Origin: Neiella litorisoli
GTDB taxonomy: Bacteria > Pseudomonadota > Gammaproteobacteria > Enterobacterales > Neiellaceae
DNA length: 64,000 nucleotides
Direction of reading: 5' to 3'
Assembly: GCF_014773395.1 (NCBI RefSeq)
Contig: NZ_JACXAF010000009.1
Location: forward strand, 1 to 64,000
The notes below the pieces were generated by a model. It saw only the letters and a program-made list of their open reading frames with translations. It was not told where the DNA came from and ran no database searches. Shown piece by piece: positions 14,273 through 25,200 of the stretch (position 1 is its first letter; every line of letters begins with the position of its first letter). A program made the translations under genes and the position numbers.

Positions 14273-14441
14273 TATACGCGGGTTTGGTTATCCGCATGAC
14301 TTGTTTGCGCCGTTGGGGCCTTGCCTCAGTCTAGGAGCGCGAATTTAAATCGCCTAACGCCCTCGAGGGTTGCTCGCACTGCTGCCGCCGATCAGTCTCA
14401 TTCAGGTTGTAACAGGCTCTCTTTTCTTAGCTGCTTTTGGG

Positions 14442-14603
14442 TTACCCTACTGCCTTGCTGTTGGGCTCAAATCGTTGCGCAATGTCCCAGATAAAGCCGA
14501 GCAACTCTCGGGCAACAGCAACCACCACTTTGTTTTGCTCTTTGCCTTTGGCCTTCATCCGTCGGAATTTGTTGCGCCCATTAACAGTGTGGCTCTGGTT
14601 CGA
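14442..14603 (-). pseudogene. Transposase C-terminal remnant
   Basis: About 53 codons open on the minus strand end in VAVARELLGFIWDIAQRF and a short tail, preceded by RNKFRRMKAKGKE. This is the style of the C-terminus of IS110/IS1111-type transposases. A stop codon closes the frame upstream and the rest of the gene is absent, so it is a remnant. The family assignment is by resemblance only. Confidence 0.5.
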
Positions 14604-14875
14604 CTAACCCACGATAAATCGCAGGAGATCGACACTTCAGTTCAGGGAATCATGATGTCTAACTTCGGGTCACACTGTGCAATCGACAGTGTCGTGTATG
14701 AGCTAATACAGTTCAAATGACAATTTACTTTCGAACTTCACGAGTTTAGTGTTCAATCGTGTCCGTCGAGGACAATTTGTGTACAGTGTGTACTTCGCAG
14801 GGATTGCGACAAATAAAAACTAAGCAATGATAGCCCTGTCATCACCTGTTTTTATTGAAAGAAGGACTTACTCTA

Positions 14876-15829
14876 ATGAAACACTATCTCATGGGCCTGC
14901 TTGGCGCCTTAACTCTCACAGCCTGTGCCACCAATGACACTTCTTATGCGGCCAAAGGGGAGTACTTCCAACCTCACCCTGATCGCTCAGAAGCATGGAA
15001 TACTCTCAGCGCAGGCATCAAGAACACCAAGATCCGAGATGCTTCTGCCCCAGCCGATGCCTGGAACGATACCGGAGCTTTCAGCTATGCAGCATCTGGT
15101 TTGGCAGGCTATGCGATGGATGGAGTTTCGGGAGCAGCGGGCTTTACAGGGTTAAATTGGCTTACAGACCAAGATTATCCACTCGATATGTCCAATGTCA
15201 TTATGTGGCATCCTGCTGATCACACCCAGTTTGAAAGCGAAATCGCTCAAGCAAAAGCGAAAGACGAAATTTGGAACTTAATTTACGCACTCTTTGAAGC
15301 CAATTCCAAGATTCTAAGTGTGAAGCCTCACAATGCTCGCAGTCCAGGAGAGATGAACCAAATCCAATACACTGGCGAGCTATGCGTCACTGCTTATGAA
15401 AGATATAAATCTCGAATGATTGCTATTGGCGCTTGGAGTAAAGATACTTGGGAGCGCAATGCTCAAGGCGATTTAATCTGTAGAGCTTACCCTTCAGTAA
15501 GTATTGTACGCCCAGTTCGGCCAAACGACTGGAGGCCTTCAAATGTCGAGGCTAGCGAAACGGGTTACTTTGTCGCGACCATCTACCTATACCTATGGGC
15601 CCAGGGAGAGTCTCTATTTGGTGACTTGCCAAATGCGAGCGTGTTCGTGCCAAAAGGCGAACACAGCAATTATCTGGTCAATGATCGCATCCGAGTACGT
15701 GAAGTCGGCAGAGGTTTTCCGTATGTATTTACTGACGGTAATCTCAACGTGTTCGTACGCCCTACTTCCGGCAATCAAGCAAGAATGAGCGGACCAGAAG
15801 CGCAATCCAAGGCGCCGTATCAGTACTAA
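14876..15829 (+). CDS. Outer-membrane lipoprotein, unknown function
   Basis: 317 residues from ATG 14876 (AAGGA upstream); an in-frame TTG at 14855 is less likely because the lipoprotein signal starts at MKHYLMGLLGALTLTAC, with Cys at the lipobox end. The mature part has a Gly/Ala-rich hydrophobic stretch near residues 70-95 and otherwise looks globular. No family recognised. The gene converges on traN and the stops overlap by 4 nt, an unusually tight tail-to-tail junction. Its place next to mating-pair genes suggests an envelope role in transfer or entry exclusion; this is inference. Confidence 0.7.
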   Translation: MKHYLMGLLGALTLTACATNDTSYAAKGEYFQPHPDRSEAWNTLSAGIKNTKIRDASAPADAWNDTGAFSYAASGLAGYAMDGVSGAAGFTGLNWLTDQDYPLDMSNVIMWHPADHTQFESEIAQAKAKDEIWNLIYALFEANSKILSVKPHNARSPGEMNQIQYTGELCVTAYERYKSRMIAIGAWSKDTWERNAQGDLICRAYPSVSIVRPVRPNDWRPSNVEASETGYFVATIYLYLWAQGESLFGDLPNASVFVPKGEHSNYLVNDRIRVREVGRGFPYVFTDGNLNVFVRPTSGNQARMSGPEAQSKAPYQY

Positions 15830-18800
15830 GGCGGATTGAGAAGATCAAGCCCGTAGTCACAGATAGGTGGCGCGGGCACGATCGAACAATCAACGTCATC
15901 TGCGTCCATCAGAGTATTGGCTTCATCGGCTCGATCAGTCAGGTTGTCAGTGCTTGTTTCTAACCTATCAGCAGTTCGATCCTCGACGTTATCTCGCCCA
16001 TACGGATTGAGTATTCGCCCGTCACCGGTCAACGAATCCATTGTTATTTCCGAGGACTCCGGCATTAAATCAGCCTCAAGCATCATGTTAACCCATTCGG
16101 TCAAATCGATTGCCTCCCAGTCCAAGCTGGCCAACTCACCTGGAGTAAGGCCATTGCATCCCACCGGGCTTTTACCCAGCATAGGATAAGCTTGTTCCAT
16201 GATAATTCTGGCCAAAGGTGAATTGAAACAACACCAGTCCTGAATTTTTTGAATACAAACCCCAAGCGCCTCTTTGTTGCAACGTGATCTACCCTCTTTC
16301 ATGCAAGATTTTTGGGCTATCTTGAGGCCCATGTCCATTTCTTCGTCTTCGCACTTCGTGATCAGTGTTAAACCTAACTTCACCATCTGATAGGCGGTAT
16401 AGGCTGCCATAACACCCCCAACAACGTTCACAGCTGTTTCAGCAACACTAGAGAGCGCGTATGTTGTTGTAGCTCCACTTCCCGATTGAACAAATAGAGT
16501 CTGGGCCAACTCCTCCGGCAAATGTTCGTATAAGAACTCCATGGCGGCTTGCTTTAGGGAATCCATCGATAGATCCGCGGTAACATCGCCTAACACTTCG
16601 CCTGCACTGCTAACGACTTCCGATGATTCCGAACCCAACAATGAATCCACACCAGACGATATCGAGCTGCTAACGCTCTCCCACGCGCCCGACATTTTTT
16701 CTCCAACAGTGGTCAGACCCTCACCTATCGCCTCGCGGGTATCCATCCAATATCCGGGCAAATAATCCGTATTGGTCGCCAAATAAGCTTCAATGTCCAT
16801 CATGCCTTTGGTGGCAACGAAATAATCGACCATGCTGACACCGGCTGGTTTTTCGCAACAATCGACACCCGAGACTGATGTCGCATCCCAAGTACAATAG
16901 CGCGGTTCCCCTGCAAAGATTTCGCATGTGTTTGGATCACTCGGGTCGGTACAGTTTGCGTCATGCCCCATGTAATCAAGCACAGACAATTGAGCCACAG
17001 CAGCTTCGAAATCAATGTTGACCTGATCGGTACCAAAGTCACAGTCATTGCCAAGGCATGGCATATCCCCTAGACATACGTTTGTTGTTACTTGTTCTGT
17101 TTGTGTAATAGTTGTCGCCGTATTGCACTCAAAGTAGGTGTCTTGGACATAGCAGGTGCCAGTAAACGGATCTTCCCAACCCTCCGAGCACTCGGAATAG
17201 CTTTCGACACAAGTTGGATCCTCCCGATACACCAAGCACTGGTCTTCTAGATTTCGAATCATTTCGTAGTCGTAGCACTCCTCCTCCCCATCAAGATCGA
17301 AGTCATTGCAAATAGGCTGTTCAGCCAAGGGATCGCAAAAATAACCATCAAAATTTGCTTCCCAGCAAACGTTGGCAGTATCGCCTTCGAAAAAAGGACC
17401 AATCTGATTGAGCAATGCTTGATCAAAGCCTCTGGCTCCCTCATCTAAACAGCTAATCGAGTTATAGGAGCAAAACTGATCTGTGATGCAGCCATCTTCA
17501 CCGGGAGTGCACGGCTCTTCTCCGGGCAAAGACCAACCCACTTTCTCGGCGCATCCTTCAGGTTCCTGAATGACTTCCTGTAGTGGTTTTACGTCTTGAT
17601 CAAACTCAATCACAAACTCATAGAAGACCTCCCCCAGACCGCCCACACCAAGCAAGTATTCGATGACAATCTTATTGCCATTGACCATATTTGACACTTC
17701 AGATGTGACATCTACAGAGCTATTGTCGGATGTCGTGTGATGATCGCACTTGATGATGTTGCCCGTACCAACGTGGTCTTGCCACAACTTGAAATCCATT
17801 GGATGATTGGCATAACGACTTCGCGGCAACGTTAGTGCTGAATCAGGCACCTGAGCCCAATAGGAATTTGACTCATCACTCGAGTGCGCTCGATATTGCC
17901 GGTGGAACGAATTGTTAATCCACATGGTAAGTGCATCATCGATACGAATGCGCGAACGGGTCGCTCTCGCTACGCTGATGCCCGGATCAACCTCAAACAC
18001 AAACTGTGCCGCATAAACCTTACATTGATCCTCATTACCGCCATCCAACCGCGCATCGCTCAAGTAGTTCCCTTCATCTCGACCAACCGATAGTCGAACG
18101 GTTCTTGCGTCGTCGAACGACAATGTATAGTCACCGGCGTTTCCGGCGAAACTCACCAACCGAAACGGTAAAGACGCGGTGCGCTCGATATTGCATGACG
18201 AAGGGTTATCTCGTTTCGGCTCCATGCACCGAAACTCTTCCCAATTTGGAATGTTGCGTTCGGTCGTCACAGTCGTCGTTGTATCTGAGCAAGTGGTCTC
18301 CCAAATTCCGGTGCCAGCTTCGACTTGGTCTAGCGAATCAAAGCCGAAATTCAGCACACTATCTTGGGGGCTCATATTGGCGGGGCGATTGTTGTTATAC
18401 ATACCCAAGAAAGACTGGTATGCAATGCCGGCACTGTTGGTGGAACTCTTGAGGTCGGTGATGTCCTCTTTGGCAACGTCTTTAAAATCGCTCTCTTCGT
18501 CATAGTAGTTGCCAACATTGAACACTGATTGGGAATGTCCCATTTCCGCCGACTGCACTTGGGTCTGGTCAATCACATGCCCTGTTTGCCCAGGATCTGG
18601 GTTGTCTATAAAGACCAATTCCCCAGTGCTTGAATCCCGCTGCACTAGTTGAGCGCCATTCTGGCTGTAACTGACATTGATGGAATGATCGGAATTCATT
18701 GATGGAATTGACCCGGTCGTTCCCGCCATATCGGCTTGAGCTTGGCTGTACCTTGTATCGAATTCCAAGGTATACGGGCTCAAATCAGGCGCCACGCCTC

Positions 18801-19086
18801 CCCCCGTTGTGTATTCGGTCGCCAGCTCACTCTCTATGTTCCGAGAGAATGCCCCTCCCGTTCCGTACTGGTCACTTAAATCCGTTACACGCTGAGTGCC
18901 CGTAAAGTTGTCATCAGGATCGTCGGTATTGTACTTGGCTTTTAGTTCGCTAACTTTCTCATCAACAGCCCAAGCGGGCATCGCCATGCTGGCCAGCGTC
19001 ACAGCAAAGGAAACTGTGACCACGTGACAGCACATGACACCAGCCATCACTCCGCTTAACCACTGAAACCAAATCCGATCCCTCAT
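15826..19086 (-). CDS. traN: TraN-like mating-pair stabilisation protein
   Basis: 1086 residues with an N-terminal signal sequence ending around AMPAWA. The middle is very cysteine-rich (repeated short C-x-C and CC motifs, e.g. VDCCEKPAG, WCCF), matching TraN of F/SXT/IncA/C systems, which is an outer-membrane adhesin that contacts the recipient surface. It is long compared with F TraN (about 600) but similar to SXT-type proteins. It starts 1 nt after the traU stop and ends the operon trhF-traW-orf-traU-traN. The many disulphides explain the DsbC-like gene at 29.1 kb. Confidence 0.85.
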   Translation of the reverse strand: MRDRIWFQWLSGVMAGVMCCHVVTVSFAVTLASMAMPAWAVDEKVSELKAKYNTDDPDDNFTGTQRVTDLSDQYGTGGAFSRNIESELATEYTTGGGVAPDLSPYTLEFDTRYSQAQADMAGTTGSIPSMNSDHSINVSYSQNGAQLVQRDSSTGELVFIDNPDPGQTGHVIDQTQVQSAEMGHSQSVFNVGNYYDEESDFKDVAKEDITDLKSSTNSAGIAYQSFLGMYNNNRPANMSPQDSVLNFGFDSLDQVEAGTGIWETTCSDTTTTVTTERNIPNWEEFRCMEPKRDNPSSCNIERTASLPFRLVSFAGNAGDYTLSFDDARTVRLSVGRDEGNYLSDARLDGGNEDQCKVYAAQFVFEVDPGISVARATRSRIRIDDALTMWINNSFHRQYRAHSSDESNSYWAQVPDSALTLPRSRYANHPMDFKLWQDHVGTGNIIKCDHHTTSDNSSVDVTSEVSNMVNGNKIVIEYLLGVGGLGEVFYEFVIEFDQDVKPLQEVIQEPEGCAEKVGWSLPGEEPCTPGEDGCITDQFCSYNSISCLDEGARGFDQALLNQIGPFFEGDTANVCWEANFDGYFCDPLAEQPICNDFDLDGEEECYDYEMIRNLEDQCLVYREDPTCVESYSECSEGWEDPFTGTCYVQDTYFECNTATTITQTEQVTTNVCLGDMPCLGNDCDFGTDQVNIDFEAAVAQLSVLDYMGHDANCTDPSDPNTCEIFAGEPRYCTWDATSVSGVDCCEKPAGVSMVDYFVATKGMMDIEAYLATNTDYLPGYWMDTREAIGEGLTTVGEKMSGAWESVSSSISSGVDSLLGSESSEVVSSAGEVLGDVTADLSMDSLKQAAMEFLYEHLPEELAQTLFVQSGSGATTTYALSSVAETAVNVVGGVMAAYTAYQMVKLGLTLITKCEDEEMDMGLKIAQKSCMKEGRSRCNKEALGVCIQKIQDWCCFNSPLARIIMEQAYPMLGKSPVGCNGLTPGELASLDWEAIDLTEWVNMMLEADLMPESSEITMDSLTGDGRILNPYGRDNVEDRTADRLETSTDNLTDRADEANTLMDADDVDCSIVPAPPICDYGLDLLNPP

Positions 19087-19087
19087 G

Positions 19088-20188
19088 CTATATCCCCGGC
19101 AATTCCCTTACGCAACAATCCGTATAGCGCCAAATCACATAGACAAAATCTTCCATACCTGGTCGATGCCGTCCACCGACGGGCGTACTCCACTTGTGAA
19201 TACTTTCACCCAACGGATGAGCGCAATTTTGCGGCGAATTAATGGTTTCAGGATTACCTGATGCATCTCTGATTACGTAGCCATCGGTATCCGTTTTGGG
19301 AATAGTCACCGTTGTTGAACTTGCTTCGGCGACAGGATAGAACATTTGCAGCTGATACATACTTCTAGGCAACATCGGTGCAAATTCTCGGTCGCACATT
19401 GCATCCAGCCCCATTGTTTTTAACGCCAAGCCCTTGCGGTGCAGCGAGGCAAGCAGACGTTGAGTGATCAGACTAGAGTTTCTCACCGGATCGGACGCGG
19501 CATTGATGTGGCCGGTAAACGGATAGATGCACGACGCATCACAACCAGCGCTTCCAAAGAACTCCTCTTGTACCACGCCTGCTGTAGTGGCCACGCAATC
19601 CGCCATGCACCATAGCTTGGCCGGCGGCGTTGAGAAGGCCACCGCTTCTGGATTTAGTGCCAATGCCAGCACATCATCATTCCACGTTGGATCCACTTCA
19701 CTCATATACATCAAGTCAAAATCGACCATCCCGTCTTGCATGCAGTCGGGTATGACAAACATTTCCAACATGGTTGCCAGCGGAAACGAGAAGTAGTGAT
19801 AGTGGAGCATCGCCATATCGTTGTTACCATGACCATCTTGCCCACCAGCGACCCCCATGTTGCCAAAACTGCTCTGCAACCTCGTATTCAATGACGGACT
19901 GCACCAAGGCACACGGACCACTTCTGCAATTCTGGCGGGCAGCCAAATCCCTAGCTGCCAACCAACTTCCGGCACTCCCAATGGATCGGTGCAAGCGCAA
20001 ACCGACGTTGGAGGCGCTGAACCATCCGGTTTATCCCCCAAGCCCATCAACGAAATCGGGAAAATACGAGTCCAACAAATCTTATCGATGATCCCTGACC
20101 ATAAATCAGCATCTGGGCACATGTCCGCCTTTGCCGCAGGACTAGCCATCAGCAGACACAACAACGCCAGCGTGACAACGGGCTTCAT
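19088..20188 (-). CDS. traU: TraU-like conjugative transfer protein
   Basis: 366 residues. Signal peptide MKPVVTLALLCLLMASPAAKA, then DMCPDADLWSGIIDKICW, the conserved TraU N-terminus. Further cysteine motifs (SVCACTDPLG, WCMADCVA) fit the family. The start at 20188 overlaps the stop of a 46-aa gene (ATGA) and gives a proper signal peptide; the longer frame to 20227 does not. TraU is a periplasmic or outer-membrane-linked component needed for mating-pair formation and DNA transfer in F-like systems. Confidence 0.85.
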   Translation of the reverse strand: MKPVVTLALLCLLMASPAAKADMCPDADLWSGIIDKICWTRIFPISLMGLGDKPDGSAPPTSVCACTDPLGVPEVGWQLGIWLPARIAEVVRVPWCSPSLNTRLQSSFGNMGVAGGQDGHGNNDMAMLHYHYFSFPLATMLEMFVIPDCMQDGMVDFDLMYMSEVDPTWNDDVLALALNPEAVAFSTPPAKLWCMADCVATTAGVVQEEFFGSAGCDASCIYPFTGHINAASDPVRNSSLITQRLLASLHRKGLALKTMGLDAMCDREFAPMLPRSMYQLQMFYPVAEASSTTVTIPKTDTDGYVIRDASGNPETINSPQNCAHPLGESIHKWSTPVGGRHRPGMEDFVYVIWRYTDCCVRELPGI

Positions 20189-20325
20189 GCTAGCCCTCGA
20201 ACGAAGTTCAGGAGCATGTTCAACCACGACTGCAATTGAACGTATATTTGTTGCCCTATCTCTGGATGCTCAAACGCCACGTACAGTCCAATTCCAAATG
20301 CGGCCACTAGCAGTGGTAGTCTCAT
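20185..20325 (-). CDS. 46-aa membrane protein between traW and traU
   Basis: Starts MRLPLLVAAFGIGLYVAFEH, one N-terminal hydrophobic helix, then an amphipathic stretch. ATG at 20325 overlaps the end of the traW-like gene and its stop overlaps the traU start, so it is translated in the operon. Too short for common annotation. A small mating-pair subunit is likely; TrbI has a similar size class in F, but no homology can be claimed. Confidence 0.6.
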   Translation of the reverse strand: MRLPLLVAAFGIGLYVAFEHPEIGQQIYVQLQSWLNMLLNFVRGLA

Positions 20326-21617
20326 AATGTTGGTAATCCTTTATTGTCGACGAGCCATTCATTGCCGATCTCCATCACATGGAAATAGGCTTCTTTTGTC
20401 TGGATGACGGTGGGAGTTTGCTGAACAAAAAATCGATCTTTCAGGTCTTTCTTCAGTAAATAGACCTGCATGCCAAATCGTTGCGTTAAGCTATCCAACT
20501 GCTTGCTGCCGTTACGCTTATCAATATGAGTCGCGATAGGCATGATCTTGCGATAGCCGAGTGTTGGAATCGTATCCAGCGCCCATTGGAGTTGATGACG
20601 GTTGCTCGGATCGAATACCAATAGAGTCAGCGGATAGTTCGCATCTTTAATCGGATTGATGATCTGACCTTTACGACCTAAAACCTGATCACCGCGTTTG
20701 ATGTCAGCATTCAATCGTACCGTCGGATCGATGTACCACTGTTTGTGTTTTTTAGCTTTCGGTAAGTTAGAAAACTCACCATGAGACGCCCAGAACCGCT
20801 TGATCGCTCGCTTCTTAGCGCGCTCAAAGTCATAATTGGCCAAGCGTTGCTGCATGAGAAGCTTGGCATCTGGCTCGGCAATGTCGTAAACCTTGCCGAT
20901 AACACCAAAGTCTTTGCCTTGCTCATCAGGGTGAAGCTCTATTTGCTCACTGAGCCATTCTTTGGAGTACAGCCCGCGAACCACCCATTGCTTTTGTCCG
21001 TCGCGGTAAGCGATAGCTGGTACGCGATTGATACTAAAGGCTTTGAACTCATCGGGATGAAGCCCTATTTTGACATCATCACCATAATCAGAAACTACCT
21101 GCATCATCGCCTTGAACGTGGCCGCAACTGGCGAATCAGCCTCTATGAATCCGCGAAGGTAAATCGGCATATCTCGATCACGTGCATAACGTATAGCTCG
21201 ACCTAGCTCCGATGAACTCATTGAGGAACTGATAAACATCATCCAGCCTTCTGTGTTCGCTGAATCGTTGCAGTCTTCAGCCTCTAGATCAGTCGCTTTG
21301 GGCACATCCATGGCTAACGGTACATTTAGATCACCAAGAGTAACTGCGTCCTGAAACGACAACTGCTCGTTGATTGTCGGGTTCACGGACTGATTAAGAT
21401 ATTGCTCAGCACGTTTTGCAGCCTCCAGCGCCTCTCCTTCGTATTGCGCCACACGATCCGCAAGCGCTTTTTCATCGTAATCAGTCCAACCTTGCTCTTT
21501 TGCAAACTGGATGGCTTCTTCTGCTGTACGGTTGGTTGACTGAGCATGATTTTCGGTTGCCTTGGAAGGCAATATCAAAACCGCCAGCACCAACGCCATA
21601 CCCTTAAAACAGCGCAT
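20322..21617 (-). CDS. traW: TrbC-TraW fusion, pilus assembly protein
   Basis: 431 residues with signal peptide (MALVLAVLILPSKA). The first half contains a TrbC-type thioredoxin-like segment (WMMFISSSMSSSELGRAIRY ... YLRGFIEADS); the second half has the TraW signature YIDPTVRLNADIKRGD followed by GRKGQIINPI. In F these are separate proteins; SXT-like elements carry the fusion, as here. ATG at 21617 with GGGAGAGC upstream; it overlaps the peptidase gene before it. It acts in the periplasm in pilus assembly. Confidence 0.85.
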   Translation of the reverse strand: MRCFKGMALVLAVLILPSKATENHAQSTNRTAEEAIQFAKEQGWTDYDEKALADRVAQYEGEALEAAKRAEQYLNQSVNPTINEQLSFQDAVTLGDLNVPLAMDVPKATDLEAEDCNDSANTEGWMMFISSSMSSSELGRAIRYARDRDMPIYLRGFIEADSPVAATFKAMMQVVSDYGDDVKIGLHPDEFKAFSINRVPAIAYRDGQKQWVVRGLYSKEWLSEQIELHPDEQGKDFGVIGKVYDIAEPDAKLLMQQRLANYDFERAKKRAIKRFWASHGEFSNLPKAKKHKQWYIDPTVRLNADIKRGDQVLGRKGQIINPIKDANYPLTLLVFDPSNRHQLQWALDTIPTLGYRKIMPIATHIDKRNGSKQLDSLTQRFGMQVYLLKKDLKDRFFVQQTPTVIQTKEAYFHVMEIGNEWLVDNKGLPTL

Positions 21618-22092
21618 ATGCTCTCCCTATGATGGCGTCTGTGCTCACGGTTCCCCAGAAGCGCGAGTCATAGCTAAATCGTGTTGTTCCCGATAAGAAC
21701 ACTTCGCTCGCCGGAACAGTGAGGCGGCGTTCTAATTCTTCGGGCGCTTGCTCGACGATGATCGGCAATTCGCCAAAGAAAAGAGGAATGGGCTTGGACT
21801 TGTTGACAGTGATTGAATACCGGTCGATATCGACGGTATCGCCGCTAACGGCACGTACCACTTTGACTAAGCGTGTGCCTTGCGGAATCTTGGTATCCGC
21901 TCGCAGCATTTCGTATGCCATTAAATTGCCGCGCGCTATGTCCTTATCCCACGTATCGACGAGGTACCAATGGGTGAATAGGCAGCTAGGTTGTTGAGGA
22001 TCAAATCCGATGTAAAAGCGCTGAGCGAGCCCCCATACGCACAGTGCGGGAATCCCTAAACACCAAAATGCAACTTTCAATTGGCGGTGCAT
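21604..22092 (-). CDS. trhF: TrhF/TraF-type signal peptidase (S26 family)
   Basis: About 162 residues from ATG 22092, or 176 if a TTG at 22134 is used; AGGAGG lies between them at a spacing that suits neither well. N-terminal membrane helix (VAFWCLGIPALCVWGLA), catalytic Ser in QQPSCLF, Lys in LVKVVRAVSGDTV and the late block SYDSRFWG. Such conjugative peptidases process pilin or cyclise it. It heads transfer block 1. A separate full-length signal peptidase lies next to the pilin gene. Confidence 0.75.
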   Translation of the reverse strand: MHRQLKVAFWCLGIPALCVWGLAQRFYIGFDPQQPSCLFTHWYLVDTWDKDIARGNLMAYEMLRADTKIPQGTRLVKVVRAVSGDTVDIDRYSITVNKSKPIPLFFGELPIIVEQAPEELERRLTVPASEVFLSGTTRFSYDSRFWGTVSTDAIIGRAYALF

Positions 22093-22176
22093 GTCTCGGT
22101 CCGTTGACTTTAAAACCTCCTCATTGTCAGGCAATTCAAGATTGAATTTAGGTCAACTAAACGCGTTGTTTAGAGA

Positions 22177-22207
22177 AAAGCTCGCCCGATAGAGACAGGC
22201 GAGCTTT
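22177..22207 (-). terminator. Terminator after the giant protein gene
   Basis: AAAGCTCGCC/GGCGAGCTTT, a 10-bp stem with T-rich flank on the minus strand, immediately after the stop at 22214. Confidence 0.75.
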
Positions 22208-22213
22208 ATTTGC

Positions 22214-25200
22214 TTATGGGAACCAAACAGTCTGACTCATTTCGGTATATTCACCCGAATCATCAAAAGCTCGCACGGTGACATCGACGGGACCTGAATA
22301 CTGCGAGTACATCATCGACAGGCGCAATGTGGTCGTACCCTGTGCTTCTCCATCCACTTCCCACTGGTAGAAACTCATGCGGCCATCGACATCATCACAA
22401 TCTGCCCACATACTCAGACCTGTGGAGTAATCCACCTGCTTGAGCGCACAAATTGGACGCACATTATCCGCGACCTCTACTGTCTCGGTGAGCGTTTTGG
22501 TTTGGCCAAATAAGGTCTCGATTTCCATCGTGATCTCATAAACACCCGCCGCCAACGTACCAAAACTCTGGGTTAAGGTTATCGGGGTTTCAGGATCCGA
22601 CTTGAGCACTCCATCCTGATAGAAGCGCACCGACGTCAACCTGTCATCTGGATGAGGTACAGACACACTAACACGTGCACTAAGAGTCATAGGTTCACGG
22701 TGTTTGGTGTTGCCGTAGTACATGCGTGTAAACGTACCCAACTCCTCTTCAGGCAGGACTTCGACAAAGACCGTTGAGCGAGTTTCTCCACCCTCCGAAT
22801 CTCGCAATACGCCTTCAACGGTGTAAACACCTGGTTGCGTAATACTGACCGTTTGAGCCTTGGTACCATGACCGCTGATAACTGTAATATCCGGCGTTTC
22901 AATGATTTCGTAGCTATACGTCACACCCGGCATGTAGGGCCTGTCATGAATAAAGGAGAATTTCACTTTGGCTGGCGCATATTTGTAGTAGACCTGGCTC
23001 ATGAGCAATAAATCCTGTGGCTCATAGACCCATGTTCTTAGCGATGCCGTGTAACTGGTCGACGTGGAGGCAGAGAACCCGTCATACCATGCCTCGACCG
23101 TGATCGGGATTCGACTGTTAACCACCCACGCCGGATCGGTGGTTATTGTCACTGTTTCGCCACCCAGAATAGATCCGTCTGGCAACGTCCACTTGTAAAT
23201 GATTGGAAGATCAATCCCGCCTGACTGAGTCATCTTCGCCGTCAGCTCGACCGTATCACCGGCCCGAATCAAGCTTGGTACCGATACGAAAACCGACTTA
23301 GGTTGTGGCTCTTGCGACGAAATCGTTAGCTTACGGGTAAACCAAACATTGTCCATTTCTGGCATATCAGAGAATCGGGCTCTGGCATACAGCGTCATGC
23401 GAGACGATTCGTTCAGCTCCAGATTGTATTCACTGCCATCAAAGTCAAAGTTGTTTGGATCATTTTCCGACCACTGCACGATGACATCACTTGGATCGAT
23501 GCCTTCGGCCAAATCAAGCGAGTAGCTCGCGAGCTGATCATTGAATACTCGGGTTGGTCCATCAATGTTAAACGATGGCGTTGAGTAAGCTAATACTTCT
23601 ATCGATTCGGTAGTGCTAACGATACCTGTATGGCGATTAACCATTCGAGCCCGAACAAACATAATGTCGCGTTCTTCGAATCTGTGGCTGAATCGACTGT
23701 TGTTGTCGAACTCACTGGCCGTACTCCACGAGATCCCGTCTTCTGATACCTGCCAACTCAGATGGCCCAATGCCTCTGTATCCGCTTGAGTGAGACCTCG
23801 ATATGACAACGTTAAGCTAAACGGTGTCCGCCCGACCACTCGGCTACCTACAACTTGACCATCAATTGCTTCACCCTTGAGAACGCGGGCATAAAGGCGA
23901 TCCGAATCGATTTCTCGCGAGTACGCAATACCATCTGGAACCACCAAGCGCCCTAGTACCTTAACTTGCTGGGCTTCAACCAACTCACCCGGAGTCCAGT
24001 CAAATTCAACTTGTCCATTTTCGTCGACACGAGTCCAAGTTGTTAGCGGCTCCTCCTCGGTTCGGTCGATCCGAACCAGCATCGCCTCCCACTGCCCCAT
24101 GGTCTCCGCATCATATTCCATCTCCTTGGTCTGGTAACTGTACTGACCCAACCGAGCTTCGATGGTATGCGTTTCAGTGTTGAGCATGTCCGTTATTGCA
24201 GACCAATTAGCTCGCATCGTCACGTATTTTGACGGGACGTACACGCCTTGAACCGATTTACTTCTGCGGATCAGCGGATTCTTGTCGTACCAAGCATTCA
24301 AATCAATGTCGAACGTATCCCACAACACGCCTTCTGGAACAGCCAGCCGCATACCAACTCGCTGACTTGTGCCACGTGAGGTTTGACGCCCCTTCGATGT
24401 AGTTACGCCAAGCGATGAAGTGGCTTCGAACGTCGCCTCACCCACATTAAACTCAGCAACAGCCGAACCGATGTAGCGAGTACCCGCGTAGATCGCACCA
24501 ACTCCCTCTTCCATTTCTTCGGTCATGTTGACCACAATTTCAGGGGCGCTTGGATCAATGGTACTGAAGGACTCTGTTGACTCTTGGAGAACGACTGAAT
24601 GACCTTCGCCATCATACATAGTGACGCGGTAGGTAAATTCATGCGGTCCATTTTCTTCGGTGTAACCCGATAGCATCATGCGGTCATAGCCAGGTGTAGC
24701 GACAAACCCTGCTGGAATGGTCGTAAATTCGTACACACAACGTGGACGACTTCGGTTGGCGTAGTATTCCGCCTGTTCCGAGTCTACCGCCGTGTAGCAA
24801 CGCCGGCCGGAGTCTTGCAGAAGGGTGATGTCATGACGCTGCGTAATGTTGAAGTTTTCTTCGCGCATTCCTGACAGCTGGAACGACATTGGTAGGTACT
24901 TCCCAACTATCGTTTTAGTAAATTGCTGATCATTGATATTGCTGGCCGTGATGGTGATATCGTACTCGCTGTTCGGTACCAAATTGTCAAACGCACCCTC
25001 TCCAAACGCGTACACACCATCATTGATAAATTCTAGCGGCATCACTTCATCACCAATGGTGACTTCATCGACTCGCATGCTGTCTGCAACACCGTTAAAG
25101 GCTACGACATGCATGTGTTCGCTAAAGTCGAACGCGTCGCCCGTATCCATGATCTGATAGTTGTCCAGCACATCGAATACAGCTCCACTTCTCAAGATCG

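Noticed and set aside
14370-14720. 116-residue plus-strand frame
   Set aside because: Lies opposite a recognisable transposase C-terminal remnant and has no SD.
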